Assembly (NCBI RefSeq): GCF_001698815.1
Contig: NZ_LGSI01000005.1
Span: 1 to 64,000, forward strand
DNA length: 64,000 nucleotides
Source: Pseudomonas syringae
GTDB lineage: Bacteria > Pseudomonadota > Gammaproteobacteria > Pseudomonadales > Pseudomonadaceae
Direction of reading: 5' to 3'
The notes beneath the pieces were generated by a model that had not been told where the DNA came from, ran no database searches, and saw only the letters and a program-made list of their open reading frames with translations. Below, piece after piece: positions 30,489 to 38,936 of this stretch. The number at the start of each line of letters is the position of its first letter. Within the stretch, counting starts at the first letter, position 1. A program made the position numbers and the translations under genes.

Positions 30489-30505
30489 TTCCGCAGGGCC
30501 CTGGC

Positions 30506-32137
30506 ATGAATCTGAGAAACCTCAACATCGCACCCCGCTCACTGCTCTGCTTCGGCTTTTTTGCCTTGCTGGTGACGGTTTTCGGCTTGTTTTCACTTGC
30601 CCAGTCTTCGCGCCTGAAAGAGTCCAGGGAGCAGCTGCAAGACAATGTGTTGCCAACGGTGCAGGCGGTCGACGGGATCAAAGCCGATCTGCTGACCATC
30701 CGGTTGTGGAACGGCAGCTTGCGTATGGCCAAGGACGCTGACACCGCCGATTCTGCGCGTCAAAAAGTCATGGGCGCACGCAGCGGCCTTGAAACTGACG
30801 TTCGCAAGCTTGAGCCGTTGATGACCAGCGACCAAGGCAGGCAGGCGTTCGCCAGCATGACGCGGAACATGACCAGTTATCTGGGTGTGCATGCGCGCTA
30901 TCTGGATGCCGTGACCCAGAAACGTGAAGACGTTATTACCGCCCTGACCCAGTCGACCGGCGAAATGACCCAGGCAGCCGAGCTGCTGGCCAAGGACATC
31001 AACGAGGTTTCTCGTCTGGTCGATGTCAGCGTGGCGCAGACCGATTCGGCGGCCGATGAGACTTACTCGCAGTCTCGCAACGTCACCATCGCCGCAATCC
31101 TGGTGGCACTGGCTGCCACTCTGGCGCTGGCCGCGCTCTTCACCCGCAGCCTGACGGCACCCATCGCCAAAGCATTGGCGATTGCCGAGCAGATTGCTGC
31201 CAACGACCTCAGCAAGCCGATTGCTGCCGACGGCCGCGATGAACCGGGCCGACTGCTCGCGGCGCTGGCGATCATGCAGCAGAACCTGCGACAAACATTG
31301 GGCGAACTGGGTGATTCTTCGAATCAGCTGGCATCGACCTCTGAAGAAATGACAGCAGTGACCGAAGACGCCTTGCGCGGTGTGCAGCGTCAGAACGATG
31401 AAATCAATCAGGCCGCCACCGCCATCAATCAGATGAGCGCAGCGGTTGAAGAAGTGGCGCGTAATGCCGTGCTGGCGTCCACCGCAGCGCAGGATTCCAG
31501 TCAGTCAGCGGCCCATGGTCGTCAACGCGTAGACGAAACGGTCAGTGTGATTCATGAGCTGCATCAAGCCGTCGGCGTGACCGCCACAGAGATCGACGGG
31601 CTGGCGGTTCAGGTCCAGGGCATCAGCGGCGTGCTGGATGTGATTCGCGGTATCGCCGACCAGACCAATCTGCTGGCGCTCAACGCCGCCATTGAAGCCG
31701 CGCGGGCCGGTGAAGCCGGACGTGGCTTTGCGGTCGTTGCCGATGAGGTTCGGGCGTTGGCGCATCGTACCCAGCAGTCCACTGCCGAGATCGAGAAAAT
31801 GATCGCATCGATTCAAGGCGGCGCGAGCAAGGCCGTGAGCGCGATGAGTCATAGCAGTGAGCGCGCCCGTGCCAGCCTGGACATCGCCGAGGCGGCGGGT
31901 CACGCCCTGGCCGACATCACAGCGGCAATCGTGCAGATCAACGAACGTAACATCAGCATCGCATCAGCCACTGAAGAGCAGGCGCAGGTTGCGCGGGAAG
32001 TTGACCGCAACCTGACCAGCATTCGTGACTTGTCGGTGCAGACCGCCGCAGGCGCCAACCAGACTTCCGCCGCGAGCAGCGAATTGTCGCAGTTGGCGGT
32101 CGGGCTTAATCAGTTGGTCATTCGCTTCAGGATGTAA
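30506..32137 (+). CDS. Methyl-accepting chemotaxis protein
   Basis: 543 aa. TM1 at about 11-30, a helical periplasmic sensor domain of the four-helix-bundle type (about 31-190), TM2 at about 192-212, a HAMP domain to about 265, then a long signalling coiled coil whose hairpin tip [20 protein letters not shown] (near 380) binds CheA/CheW. No C-terminal CheR pentapeptide is seen. The ligand cannot be told from sequence. It probably senses a small organic molecule at the inner membrane. Confidence 0.93.
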   Translation: MNLRNLNIAPRSLLCFGFFALLVTVFGLFSLAQSSRLKESREQLQDNVLPTVQAVDGIKADLLTIRLWNGSLRMAKDADTADSARQKVMGARSGLETDVRKLEPLMTSDQGRQAFASMTRNMTSYLGVHARYLDAVTQKREDVITALTQSTGEMTQAAELLAKDINEVSRLVDVSVAQTDSAADETYSQSRNVTIAAILVALAATLALAALFTRSLTAPIAKALAIAEQIAANDLSKPIAADGRDEPGRLLAALAIMQQNLRQTLGELGDSSNQLASTSEEMTAVTEDALRGVQRQNDEINQAATAINQMSAAVEEVARNAVLASTAAQDSSQSAAHGRQRVDETVSVIHELHQAVGVTATEIDGLAVQVQGISGVLDVIRGIADQTNLLALNAAIEAARAGEAGRGFAVVADEVRALAHRTQQSTAEIEKMIASIQGGASKAVSAMSHSSERARASLDIAEAAGHALADITAAIVQINERNISIASATEEQAQVAREVDRNLTSIRDLSVQTAAGANQTSAASSELSQLAVGLNQLVIRFRM

Positions 32138-32142
32138 ACGGA

Positions 32143-33318
32143 TCAGGCCTGTGGACACTCAGTCATCACAGGCCGATTCAGACGGCTGACCAGGTACGGC
32201 GCCAGGCTCAGCAACCCAGCCAGCGCCAGCGCCGTGCCCACCCACAGCGGCGAACGCAAGCCGTAACCTCCGTCGATACCGGCTCCCCCCGCCCAAGTGC
32301 CCAACGCCAGACCTGCGGTGATGATCGAAGTGTGCATGGTGTTGACCAATGGTCCCGGCGAGGCCGCACGCATGACTCGCGCCGCCATCGCCGGATTCAG
32401 CGACACCCCCGTCAAACCAATGACCAAGAAGGCGCCGATGCTGACCACGGTGTTTTCCGCGAACAGTGCAAAAACCGCGAGCCCTGCGCAGAGCAAGGCC
32501 AAACCACCGGCGAGCACGGGCAAGGTATGCCGGTCGGCCAGGCGCCCGACCACCATGTTGCCGACAATATTGGCGACGCCGTAAAGGGCCAGCATCCATG
32601 GAATCGAGGCCGCCGAGAAGCCGGTGACCTCGGTGAAGATCGGCGAGAAATAAGTGAATGCCGTGAACGTCGCACCAATGATCAGGCCGCTGGTGACGTA
32701 GGCCGCCCACAGTTTGCCGTTCAGGACGGACTTGAACTCCGCCGCCAGGCTGACCACCGCGCGGCTTTTCGAAGCAGGAACCAGCAGCGCAACCACGGCG
32801 GTGCAGATCATCGACAGCACGGCAATCGCCCAGAAACTGGCGCGCCAGCCGAAGTGCTGCTCGATCAGCGCGGTTGCCGGTACGCCCAGCACCGGCGAAA
32901 ACATCAGCCCGCCAAGGACGAAAGAGGCGGCGCGGCCTCGAGCGTGTGGCTCGACCAGATGTGCGGCGATAGTCAGCGATACACCGATGCAGGCCGAACT
33001 GGCAACGCCCATCAACACCCGCGCTACAGCCAGCACCTCATACGTCGGCGCCATCGCAGCCAGCACGGCACCCACAACGTTGAGCATCAGCAACCAGAAC
33101 AACGCCGGTTTGTTCTGCATACGCAGCGCCAGCACCAAAGCAGTCAATACCGGCCCGCCAATAGCCATGCCGACGGCGTACAGCGAAATCAGGTAACCAA
33201 CCTGCCCAACCGAGACATCCAGCGCCGCCGCCAGCGACGGCATCATGCCCGCAATCATGAACTCGGCCGTAGTCAGCGAAAAAATCGTAAGGCCCAGGAG
33301 GTAAACAACAAATGGCAT
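32143..33318 (-). CDS. MFS transporter of the DHA1 (drug efflux / sugar export) family
   Basis: 391 aa with about 12 hydrophobic segments. The order and phrases (LTTAEFMIAGMMPSLAAALDVS at the N-terminus, VGQVGYLISLYAVGMAIGGP, and RARVLMG-like loop 2) match the AraJ/YdhP-type DHA1 exporters. Inner-membrane proton antiporter; substrate unknown. It is convergent with the chemoreceptor, with a 5-base gap, so the two messages probably terminate inside each other. Confidence 0.88.
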   Translation of the reverse strand: MPFVVYLLGLTIFSLTTAEFMIAGMMPSLAAALDVSVGQVGYLISLYAVGMAIGGPVLTALVLALRMQNKPALFWLLMLNVVGAVLAAMAPTYEVLAVARVLMGVASSACIGVSLTIAAHLVEPHARGRAASFVLGGLMFSPVLGVPATALIEQHFGWRASFWAIAVLSMICTAVVALLVPASKSRAVVSLAAEFKSVLNGKLWAAYVTSGLIIGATFTAFTYFSPIFTEVTGFSAASIPWMLALYGVANIVGNMVVGRLADRHTLPVLAGGLALLCAGLAVFALFAENTVVSIGAFLVIGLTGVSLNPAMAARVMRAASPGPLVNTMHTSIITAGLALGTWAGGAGIDGGYGLRSPLWVGTALALAGLLSLAPYLVSRLNRPVMTECPQA

Positions 33319-33458
33319 GAAGGGTTCTTTCTTACAGGAATGGGCGCGTAATCATACGGAAAAGGTGAAGGGCGTGCCGGAGGGTTTCGGGTCTGACGCT
33401 AGATGAGAGGCGTCTTGTCGTGCAGACACCGCGCTGTCACGCAGCAAACACTCAACTC

Positions 33459-33482
33459 GTTGGAGCGAGGCTTGCCCGCGAA
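33459..33482 (+). repeat. Single REP arm (GTTGGAGCGAGG family)
   Basis: One intact 24-base arm, identical to those at 50973 and 62623, without an opposing partner nearby. It lies upstream of the MFS gene in a 322-base gap (33319-33640) that otherwise holds only the terminator at 33569. Confidence 0.8.
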
Positions 33483-33568
33483 GAACGATAACGCGGTCGG
33501 TCTGGGCCACTGACTCGCGGGAAGTTAGTGCACCACATTCGCATCAAGAAAACTGTCTCAACGTTAAG

Positions 33569-33593
33569 AGGTCCCAGAAAGGGACCTTTTGTT
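33569..33593. terminator. Bidirectional-looking terminator below the yjf-like operon
   Basis: AGGTCCC (33569-33575) pairs with GGGACCT (33581-33587) around AGAAA, followed on plus by TTTTGTT. On minus, further GGGAAC/GTCCC segments (33592-33604) precede it. It lies about 50 bases after the yjfC-like stop and probably ends that operon. Confidence 0.6.
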
Positions 33594-33640
33594 CCCTATT
33601 TGGGACTTAAAAATCAGCTTCGCTGCAAATAACCCCAACC

Positions 33641-34798
33641 TCAGTCAAGCACCACATGCGGCAGAAACCGGCTGCTGTCCTTGGTGATCAGGCTGTCGTC
33701 TTCGCGAATCCCGATGCCGGATGCGGCGTCGCCCACCACCCATGAGCCGATCAGCGTGTAGCTGTCGCCAAATTTTGGCAGCGGGGCGAATTGCTGCAGG
33801 ATGTAGGGCGCGTCGTTGTAGGGGCCGTCTTCGAAGATCACCTGATCGCCGGGCGTGCGGATTTCGATGTTGGCGCCTTCCCGGGAGAAGTACGGTTTGC
33901 GAACCCAGCCCTTGGGCACCGGCGCGCGCGGGTCTTGGTCGACAAAGGATGGCAGCAGGTTGGGATGTCCTTCGTTGAACTCCCAGAGCAGCGGCAGGAT
34001 GCCTTTGTTGGAAATGATGGATTTCCAGGCCGGCTCGATGAATTGCGTATCGCAGCCCGGAATGGCCTGGCCGTGGGGCTCATGGAATACATGTTCCCAC
34101 GCATGCAGTTTGAAAATGCGCTCGATCCAGCGGCCTTCAAGATCGACGAAGCGACCGTCCGGCGTGAGGCCAATGTCTTCAATGTCGATATGACGTGTCT
34201 CGATGCCGACATGTTCGGCCATCTTGCGCAGGAAATCCGTGGTGCCACGATCTTCAATGGAGCCGGACATGGCCGAGAAATAGAACGGCCCGCCGTCCTT
34301 GATCGCTGCGAAAGCGCGCACCAGATCTTCGGCCATTGAGTTGAACTGCGTGGCTCGCGCAGGCAAAACGCCACGGGCGATCTGTTCTTCCAGCCAGATC
34401 AGCTGAAACGCCCCCGCTTCATAAGCCGAGGTCGGCGTGTCCATGTTGCCTTCCAGCAGTTTGGCAGGATTGACGCCGTCGTAGCTGAAGTCGAAACGGC
34501 CATACAGATGCGGATGGCCTTCCTTCCAGGAAGTGCGAACCAGATCGAAGAACGCCGGAGGAATCGCGAGCCGGGTCAGCAGCTCTTCGCTTTCCACTAC
34601 CTTTTCGACCACATCCAGACACATCGCATGAAGCTCCTGGGTCGGCGCTTCGATGTCTCGGGTGATCTGCTCTTCCGTGAACTGGTAGTACGCGCGCTCA
34701 TCCCAGTAACGCTCGCCGTCGATGGTGTGGAAATTGAATCCCTCACGCTCGGCGGTCGCACGCCAGTCCGGGCGCTCTTCGATGCTGATTTTTTTCAT
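33641..34798 (-). CDS. yjfC: Glutathionylspermidine-synthetase-like ATP-grasp ligase (YjfC/YgiC type)
   Basis: 385 aa from MKKISIEERPDW; an open stretch of 19 codons upstream overlaps the preceding gene and is not used. The protein matches the synthetase domain of glutathionylspermidine synthetase: early RIDFSYDG-like loop (here RFDFSYDGVNPAKLLEGNMDTPTS), an LWEFNEGHPNLLPSF block and a C-terminal GSWVVGDAASGIGIRED. Enzymes of this group form an amide bond between a carboxylate and an amine using ATP. The amidase half of Gsp is absent, so the substrate may be a protein or peptide tail rather than glutathione. Last gene of the operon, 14 bases after the DUF1190 gene. Confidence 0.88.
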   Translation of the reverse strand: MKKISIEERPDWRATAEREGFNFHTIDGERYWDERAYYQFTEEQITRDIEAPTQELHAMCLDVVEKVVESEELLTRLAIPPAFFDLVRTSWKEGHPHLYGRFDFSYDGVNPAKLLEGNMDTPTSAYEAGAFQLIWLEEQIARGVLPARATQFNSMAEDLVRAFAAIKDGGPFYFSAMSGSIEDRGTTDFLRKMAEHVGIETRHIDIEDIGLTPDGRFVDLEGRWIERIFKLHAWEHVFHEPHGQAIPGCDTQFIEPAWKSIISNKGILPLLWEFNEGHPNLLPSFVDQDPRAPVPKGWVRKPYFSREGANIEIRTPGDQVIFEDGPYNDAPYILQQFAPLPKFGDSYTLIGSWVVGDAASGIGIREDDSLITKDSSRFLPHVVLD

Positions 34799-34812
34799 GG
34801 ATAACGTTCCTG

Positions 34813-35550
34813 TCAGCCGCCGAAACTGGAGCCGCTGCTGCTCTTGCCGCCCCAACCGCTGCGCGCGCTCGCCTGACTGCCGAAACCGCCACGGGAAATG
34901 GACGACGATACCGACGAGCCTTTGCCCAGATTACGCCCCAGGGTGCTTTGCGAATAACTGCCGGTCGAACTCGAGCGGGCCTGCGTCGACTGACCGAACG
35001 TCTTGCCCTGTTCGATCTGCTTCGAGAGCGTGGAGCTTTGGTAGGCGCCACGGGAGTCGCGGGTCTGGTAGATCGGCTGCGAGTAATAGCGCCCGCCGCC
35101 CATATTGCCGCTGAGCATGTTGCCGATCAGCAAACCGGTCAGCAGGCTGGTGCCACTGAAACCGCCTCCGCCGCCGCCACCTTCACCGCCGCCCTGTGCC
35201 TGAGCCGCAGCGACCTGGGACTTGGGAACCTCGCCAGACAACGACAGTTCGAAGCCGCCCAGCTTGGGCATGAATTTGCCGTCTGAAGTCTGCTGGCAGT
35301 AATCCGGCACGAAGTCCGCGTCGCAGGCAGCGGCGCTGTCGTACGTCGGGGCAATGCGCCGATGGTCCGCCAGGGCATTCATGTAGGCATCCGAGCAGAT
35401 ATCCACCGGGACTTTCTGCTCCACGCAAGCCTGAACGGTCGGGAACGTCTGCTGGGTGTTGACCTCCACCGTTTCCTCGGACTTGCTGCATGCAGCAAGC
35501 GCCAACGGCAAAGTACTGGCCAGGACCAGCTTTATAGAACTACGTCTCAT
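34813..35550 (-). CDS. yjfM: DUF1190 lipoprotein (YgiB/YjfM type)
   Basis: 245 aa. A lipobox LAAC with Cys21 ends the signal peptide, so it should be lipid-anchored facing the periplasm. A Cys-containing DUF1190 domain (about 30-105: VQACVEQ, DICSDAYM, AACDADFVPDYC) is followed by a Gly-rich hinge (GGGEGGGGGGG near 125) and a low-complexity Ser/Gly/Gln tail to the C-terminus. DUF1190 proteins are neighbours of YgiC/YjfC ligases in many bacteria; a modified substrate role for the tail is inference. Confidence 0.88.
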   Translation of the reverse strand: MRRSSIKLVLASTLPLALAACSKSEETVEVNTQQTFPTVQACVEQKVPVDICSDAYMNALADHRRIAPTYDSAAACDADFVPDYCQQTSDGKFMPKLGGFELSLSGEVPKSQVAAAQAQGGGEGGGGGGGFSGTSLLTGLLIGNMLSGNMGGGRYYSQPIYQTRDSRGAYQSSTLSKQIEQGKTFGQSTQARSSSTGSYSQSTLGRNLGKGSSVSSSISRGGFGSQASARSGWGGKSSSGSSFGG

Positions 35551-35576
35551 CGAATACTCCTTTCGATAGCTGGCAA

Positions 35577-36002
35577 TCAGGTCGACGGCGTCATGCAGGC
35601 CGAGTTGAGAAACCCGACGCTGATTGCAACGCTGGCGGCATAGATGGCAGCAGCCATTTCGCCTCTGGCGATTCGAACCGACAAGCCTTTCAAGACAAGA
35701 CTGGTCATGGTGAAGGTGAGCAATTGCACGACGGCGGCAATCAGCGCCCAGACCACAGCGTCGAGCACGCTGACGCTGTAGGAAATGATATTGCTCGCCG
35801 GCAGGGCGAAGCCGATCAACGCACCGCCCAGGGCAACGGCCGCCGCGACGTTACCTTCACGGATCAGGGCAAATTCCTTGTGCGGGGTCAGTCGGGTGTA
35901 GGCGAACTGGAACAACCCGAACAGAATCGCAGCGACGACGATGTAGACGACGAAGCTGAGCACTGACTGTGCGTTGAGGGACATGCGAAGCGCTTCAAGC
36001 AT
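35577..36002 (-). CDS. yjfL: DUF350 inner-membrane protein (YjfL type)
   Basis: 141 aa with four predicted membrane helices (about 12-35, 50-72, 80-105 and 117-140). The pattern VALGGALIGFALPASNII and the C-terminal ISVGFLNSACM are typical of DUF350. Function unknown; always membrane-associated and commonly linked with PspA-like and ATP-grasp genes. RBS AAGGAAG lies upstream of ATG 36002. It lies 15 bases downstream of the DUF2491 gene. Confidence 0.88.
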   Translation of the reverse strand: MLEALRMSLNAQSVLSFVVYIVVAAILFGLFQFAYTRLTPHKEFALIREGNVAAAVALGGALIGFALPASNIISYSVSVLDAVVWALIAAVVQLLTFTMTSLVLKGLSVRIARGEMAAAIYAASVAISVGFLNSACMTPST

Positions 36003-36017
36003 GGTTTTTACTTCCTT

Positions 36018-36698
36018 TTAGATGACCGTGAAGTCGGTGGATTGCAAAGTGACACCAATCGACGTGGTGAGGGAAATGTTGCCCTCCTCATCCTCTTCGA
36101 CCGACAGCAGCAGAAACTCGCGGCGATCAACCAGGCCCGTGTCCCGCGCATACAACATGCTCAGGTGTTGAATCCGGTAGGACTCTTCGGGGCTGGTCAC
36201 CACTTCGCTCATCGGCGTGAATTCGGTCTGCCCTTCTTCCGTGCCCCACTGCCGCTCGTATTCATAGCCTTCGTGGGCGTAGATCGGCAGGCCAATTTTC
36301 GAGTCCGGGCCGACCAGACGCTTGAGTTCCGCTTCGCTACTGATAGTCACGACGCTGTTATAACCGAACAGGATGACGTCGAGCACGTCCTCTGCTGTAG
36401 GACCGTTCATCACGACTTGTAGCCAGTAATCTTCATCCTCGAAGTAGAAGCGAACCATGCGCATGGATTGCCCAAGATCCACCTGGCCCACCGACCAAAC
36501 CACCTCTTCGTTTGGCACGACCAGCTCAGAATGGCCGTCGAGCATGAGTTTGAGAGAGTCATCCAGATCGAGCATGCGACCCGAGGCCAGCCCGAACGGG
36601 TTTGCCGCGAGCGTGGCTACATCAGGGGACATGCCAGGCGATGAACCCGGCGCTGGCTTCGGTGCTTCCATACCCAGAACTCGTTTGATCCAGCTCAT
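36018..36698 (-). CDS. yjfK: DUF2491 family protein (YjfK type)
   Basis: 226 aa, soluble, no signal. Starts MSWIKRVLGMEAPKP; the rest contains family phrases such as DLGQSMRMVRFYFEDEDYWLQVV and the C-terminal LLLSVEEDEEGNISLTTSIGVTLQ. DUF2491 has no known biochemical role. Its stable position between PspA/rhomboid and DUF350 genes points to a cytoplasmic partner of the membrane module; this is inference from context. Confidence 0.85.
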   Translation of the reverse strand: MSWIKRVLGMEAPKPAPGSSPGMSPDVATLAANPFGLASGRMLDLDDSLKLMLDGHSELVVPNEEVVWSVGQVDLGQSMRMVRFYFEDEDYWLQVVMNGPTAEDVLDVILFGYNSVVTISSEAELKRLVGPDSKIGLPIYAHEGYEYERQWGTEEGQTEFTPMSEVVTSPEESYRIQHLSMLYARDTGLVDRREFLLLSVEEDEEGNISLTTSIGVTLQSTDFTVI

Positions 36699-36757
36699 AA
36701 TGCTTTTCCTTCAAGTCGCGTCGATGCGATATAAAAATTTCCGCCAGCCTGAGCCTT

Positions 36758-37315
36758 TTATACGTCCGCACCCACCAGGCGTTTGGAGTGCATGAGCCAG
36801 GCCACGAAGATACCGGCTAATGCCCCGCAAAGGTGCGATTCAACTGAAATGCCGGGGACCGGAATGAAACCGAAGATCAATCCGCTGTAGCCCAGCAGTG
36901 CAATGATCGCGACACCAAAACTGATCAGGCTGCGCTGATACCAGGCGCGGGCGAGCACGTAAGTCCACAGGCCGAAAATCAGACCGCTGGCGCCGACGTG
37001 TAATACCGGTCGGCCGACCACCCAGACCATCAGACCGCCCAGCAGTGAAATCAGCAGCACCACGCGGATATACCGTTGCAGGCCTTCGGTTGCCACCAGC
37101 CAGCTCAGCACCACGAACGGCAGCAAATTGCTGAGTAAGTGCCGCACCGAGCCGTGCAGAAACGGCGAGAACACGATGCCTTGCAGCCCCGACAACGTCC
37201 GTGGAAACAGGCCGTGGTAAACAAGGCTGTTGGCCGTGAAGGTGTTGATCACCTGAACCGCGATCATCACTGCCGCCAAACCCAGGATTACCCGCAGGCC
37301 TTGTCCGATCGCCAT
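36758..37315 (-). CDS. Rhomboid-family intramembrane serine protease
   Basis: 185 aa with six predicted membrane segments. The catalytic dyad is visible: Ser110 in GASG and His161 in SHLCGALAG, with a supporting H59/N63 (HLLSN). It cleaves transmembrane helices within the bilayer. The start at 37315 (MAIGQGLRV) is preferred over an extension of 22 residues that runs through the terminator upstream. It is inserted between the pspA-like and DUF2491 genes, a position that E. coli yjfIJKLMC lacks. A natural substrate could be a component of this operon. Confidence 0.9.
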   Translation of the reverse strand: MAIGQGLRVILGLAAVMIAVQVINTFTANSLVYHGLFPRTLSGLQGIVFSPFLHGSVRHLLSNLLPFVVLSWLVATEGLQRYIRVVLLISLLGGLMVWVVGRPVLHVGASGLIFGLWTYVLARAWYQRSLISFGVAIIALLGYSGLIFGFIPVPGISVESHLCGALAGIFVAWLMHSKRLVGADV

Positions 37316-37351
37316 GTGTACTCCACTGAAATGCAGGCAAAAACTGCAGGC

Positions 37352-37388
37352 AAAAAAAAGGGAGCAGACGGAAACCCGCATGCCCCCT
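37352..37388 (-). terminator. Intra-operon terminator between pspA-like gene and rhomboid gene
   Basis: Read on minus, GGGGGCATGCGG pairs with CCGTCTGCTCCC (one mismatch) around a short loop and is followed by eight Ts, nine bases after the pspA-like stop. It should stop much of the transcription, making the first two genes more abundant than the rest. Confidence 0.75.
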
Positions 37389-37397
37389 CGTCACAGC

Positions 37398-38105
37398 TTA
37401 CTGAGCAGGTTTGTCAGTCTGGCTTTGGGCTTTCAGGCGGGCCAGTACATCGGCTGCACCGCCAGTTTTCGCGCCGATGCCGGCTTCCTGCAGACGACGT
37501 TCCAGATCACCGCCGTTGGCAGCAGCGTCCAGTTCTTCTGCGGCTTCGAGCTTGGCGTCCTGTTCGTCCTGACGCTGCTTGATGCGCGCCAGGGAACCGA
37601 CTGCAGTTTCCAGACGACCGTTGGCACCGCCAGTGGCGGCAGCGGCGTTGATCTGCGCCTTCTGCACGCTGTCGCGAGCCTTGGCCATGTCAGCCTGCTG
37701 ACGCAGACCCTTGATCTGGCTTTCAGCCTTGGTGACCTGCGTGGTCAACTTGGTGACCTGCACACCAAACTGGTCGGCGGCGGCTTTTTCCTGATCGCGC
37801 AGGGCGGTCAGTTCGGAAACCTTTTCCGCGCATTCCAGAGCAAGACCGTCTTGACCTTGGTTCATCGCCGCAACTGCTTTCTGTTCCCAGTTGGCGATGT
37901 TCTTGTTGTGCTCTTCAACACGCTGCACGGACAGCTTGTGTTTGGCTTTGATCTGAATCAGCTGGTTGCGCGCGGCAAGCATGGAGGCGTCCGCGTCGCG
38001 GATTTCCTGATCAAGAATGCGCAATGCCTGAGCGTCAACGATTGCTTCGCCAACTTCCGAAGCTCCACCACGCAGAGCCGTAACCATTTTTTTCCAAAGA
38101 CTCAT
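37398..38105 (-). CDS. yjfJ: PspA/IM30 family protein (YjfJ type)
   Basis: 235 aa, almost entirely helical coiled coil. It opens MSLWKKMVTALRGGASEVGEAIVDAQALRILDQEIRDA, the amphipathic start of the PspA/IM30/Vipp1 fold, relatives of ESCRT-III that polymerise on membranes. The start at 38105 is chosen because it matches the family; the frame is open 10 codons further. A C-terminal Ala/Gly-rich end (about 170-235) differs from classical PspA, and no pspF/pspBC genes are nearby, so this is the YjfJ branch. Confidence 0.9.
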   Translation of the reverse strand: MSLWKKMVTALRGGASEVGEAIVDAQALRILDQEIRDADASMLAARNQLIQIKAKHKLSVQRVEEHNKNIANWEQKAVAAMNQGQDGLALECAEKVSELTALRDQEKAAADQFGVQVTKLTTQVTKAESQIKGLRQQADMAKARDSVQKAQINAAAATGGANGRLETAVGSLARIKQRQDEQDAKLEAAEELDAAANGGDLERRLQEAGIGAKTGGAADVLARLKAQSQTDKPAQ

Positions 38106-38121
38106 TCGATTTGACTCCCGA

Positions 38122-38742
38122 TTACTGTGGATCAACTGTTAAAAAATCTTCGTAGGCATCAGCGGCGCGAATCACGTTATCCGCCAGCGTCAGCACTTCG
38201 TGGACGATCACGGTCAGCGACGATGCAGCGCTCAGTGCGCCGAACATGCTGTACACCGTTTCGCCATTGGGCATGGTTTCGATGCCGATGGAGGACAACG
38301 GAAAGATGTCGCGGCTGCGCAGCACGGTGTCGTTGAACGTCGCGACATCCTTGACTTGCGAGGCGTACACCAGCACCGAATCCACCAGCACCTGATCGCC
38401 GGAAATGGCGATGGCGATGGGCAGCCCGCCAAAGTTGTGCATGGTCAGGCTCAGGCTTGGTTCGGTGCCCTGAATCAGATTCAGCTCGATTTCGTTACTC
38501 TTCACGGCGTCCAGCTCGACAAGCGCCGCGTGAAGCGTATCGATCGTCCAGTTCGTATTTTCGGTCATGAATTCCTCCAGTTTGATCCGGTTGCCCAAAT
38601 AGGGCTGGCGTAACACTTTTTCTATGGTTCTGAGGACATCTGCGTTTTCCGGGAGAACGTATAGCTCTCTTTTCACATAGCCGGCACCCGTCAGCCGGGC
38701 ACGCATTTCACGCATGTAGTCGGTTGAAGTTTTCCGAGCCAT
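38122..38742 (-). CDS. yjfI: DUF2170 family protein (YjfI type)
   Basis: 206 aa from MARKTSTDYMREMRARLTGAG, which looks like a small DNA-binding or ribbon-helix-like N-terminus (about 1-40). A DUF2170 domain follows (NWTIDTLHAALVELDAVKSNEIEL onward). The frame is open for 35 codons upstream across the palindromes, which are regulatory rather than coding. It is the first gene of the operon, 16 bases before the pspA-like gene. The N-terminus raises the possibility of autoregulation through the upstream palindromes; this is inference. Confidence 0.87.
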   Translation of the reverse strand: MARKTSTDYMREMRARLTGAGYVKRELYVLPENADVLRTIEKVLRQPYLGNRIKLEEFMTENTNWTIDTLHAALVELDAVKSNEIELNLIQGTEPSLSLTMHNFGGLPIAIAISGDQVLVDSVLVYASQVKDVATFNDTVLRSRDIFPLSSIGIETMPNGETVYSMFGALSAASSLTVIVHEVLTLADNVIRAADAYEDFLTVDPQ

Positions 38743-38760
38743 TTCGGCGTCCTCGCTTAC

Positions 38761-38818
38761 ATCACATGTGAGGCACACTACGCTCAATTTGCAGGATGCA
38801 CAACACCTCACATGTGAT
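38761..38818 (-). promoter_or_regulatory. Paired palindromic operator upstream of the yjf-like operon
   Basis: ATCACATGTGAGG (38761-38773) and its exact reverse complement CCTCACATGTGAT (38806-38818) face each other over 32 bases. Each arm also contains a perfect 10-bp palindrome TCACATGTGA, centred 46 bases apart. This lies 19 bases before the yjfI-like start and about 120 bases before the divergent FUSC gene. Two dimers could bind and interact by looping. Confidence 0.75.
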
Positions 38819-38936
38819 ACAAAATGCGTCAGAATTTTCCTCAACAATCCACAATGCCCGCCATATATGGCTTACTGACGACAATTCACTCATTGATGTC
38901 CGGGATTCATTCCCGCCCTGCGCGGTCCTTTACTGC

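Noticed and set aside
38761..38818. CRP/Vfr binding site
   Set aside because: The consensus is TGTGA-N6-TCACA; here the halves are in inverse order (TCACATGTGA), so this is a different palindrome.
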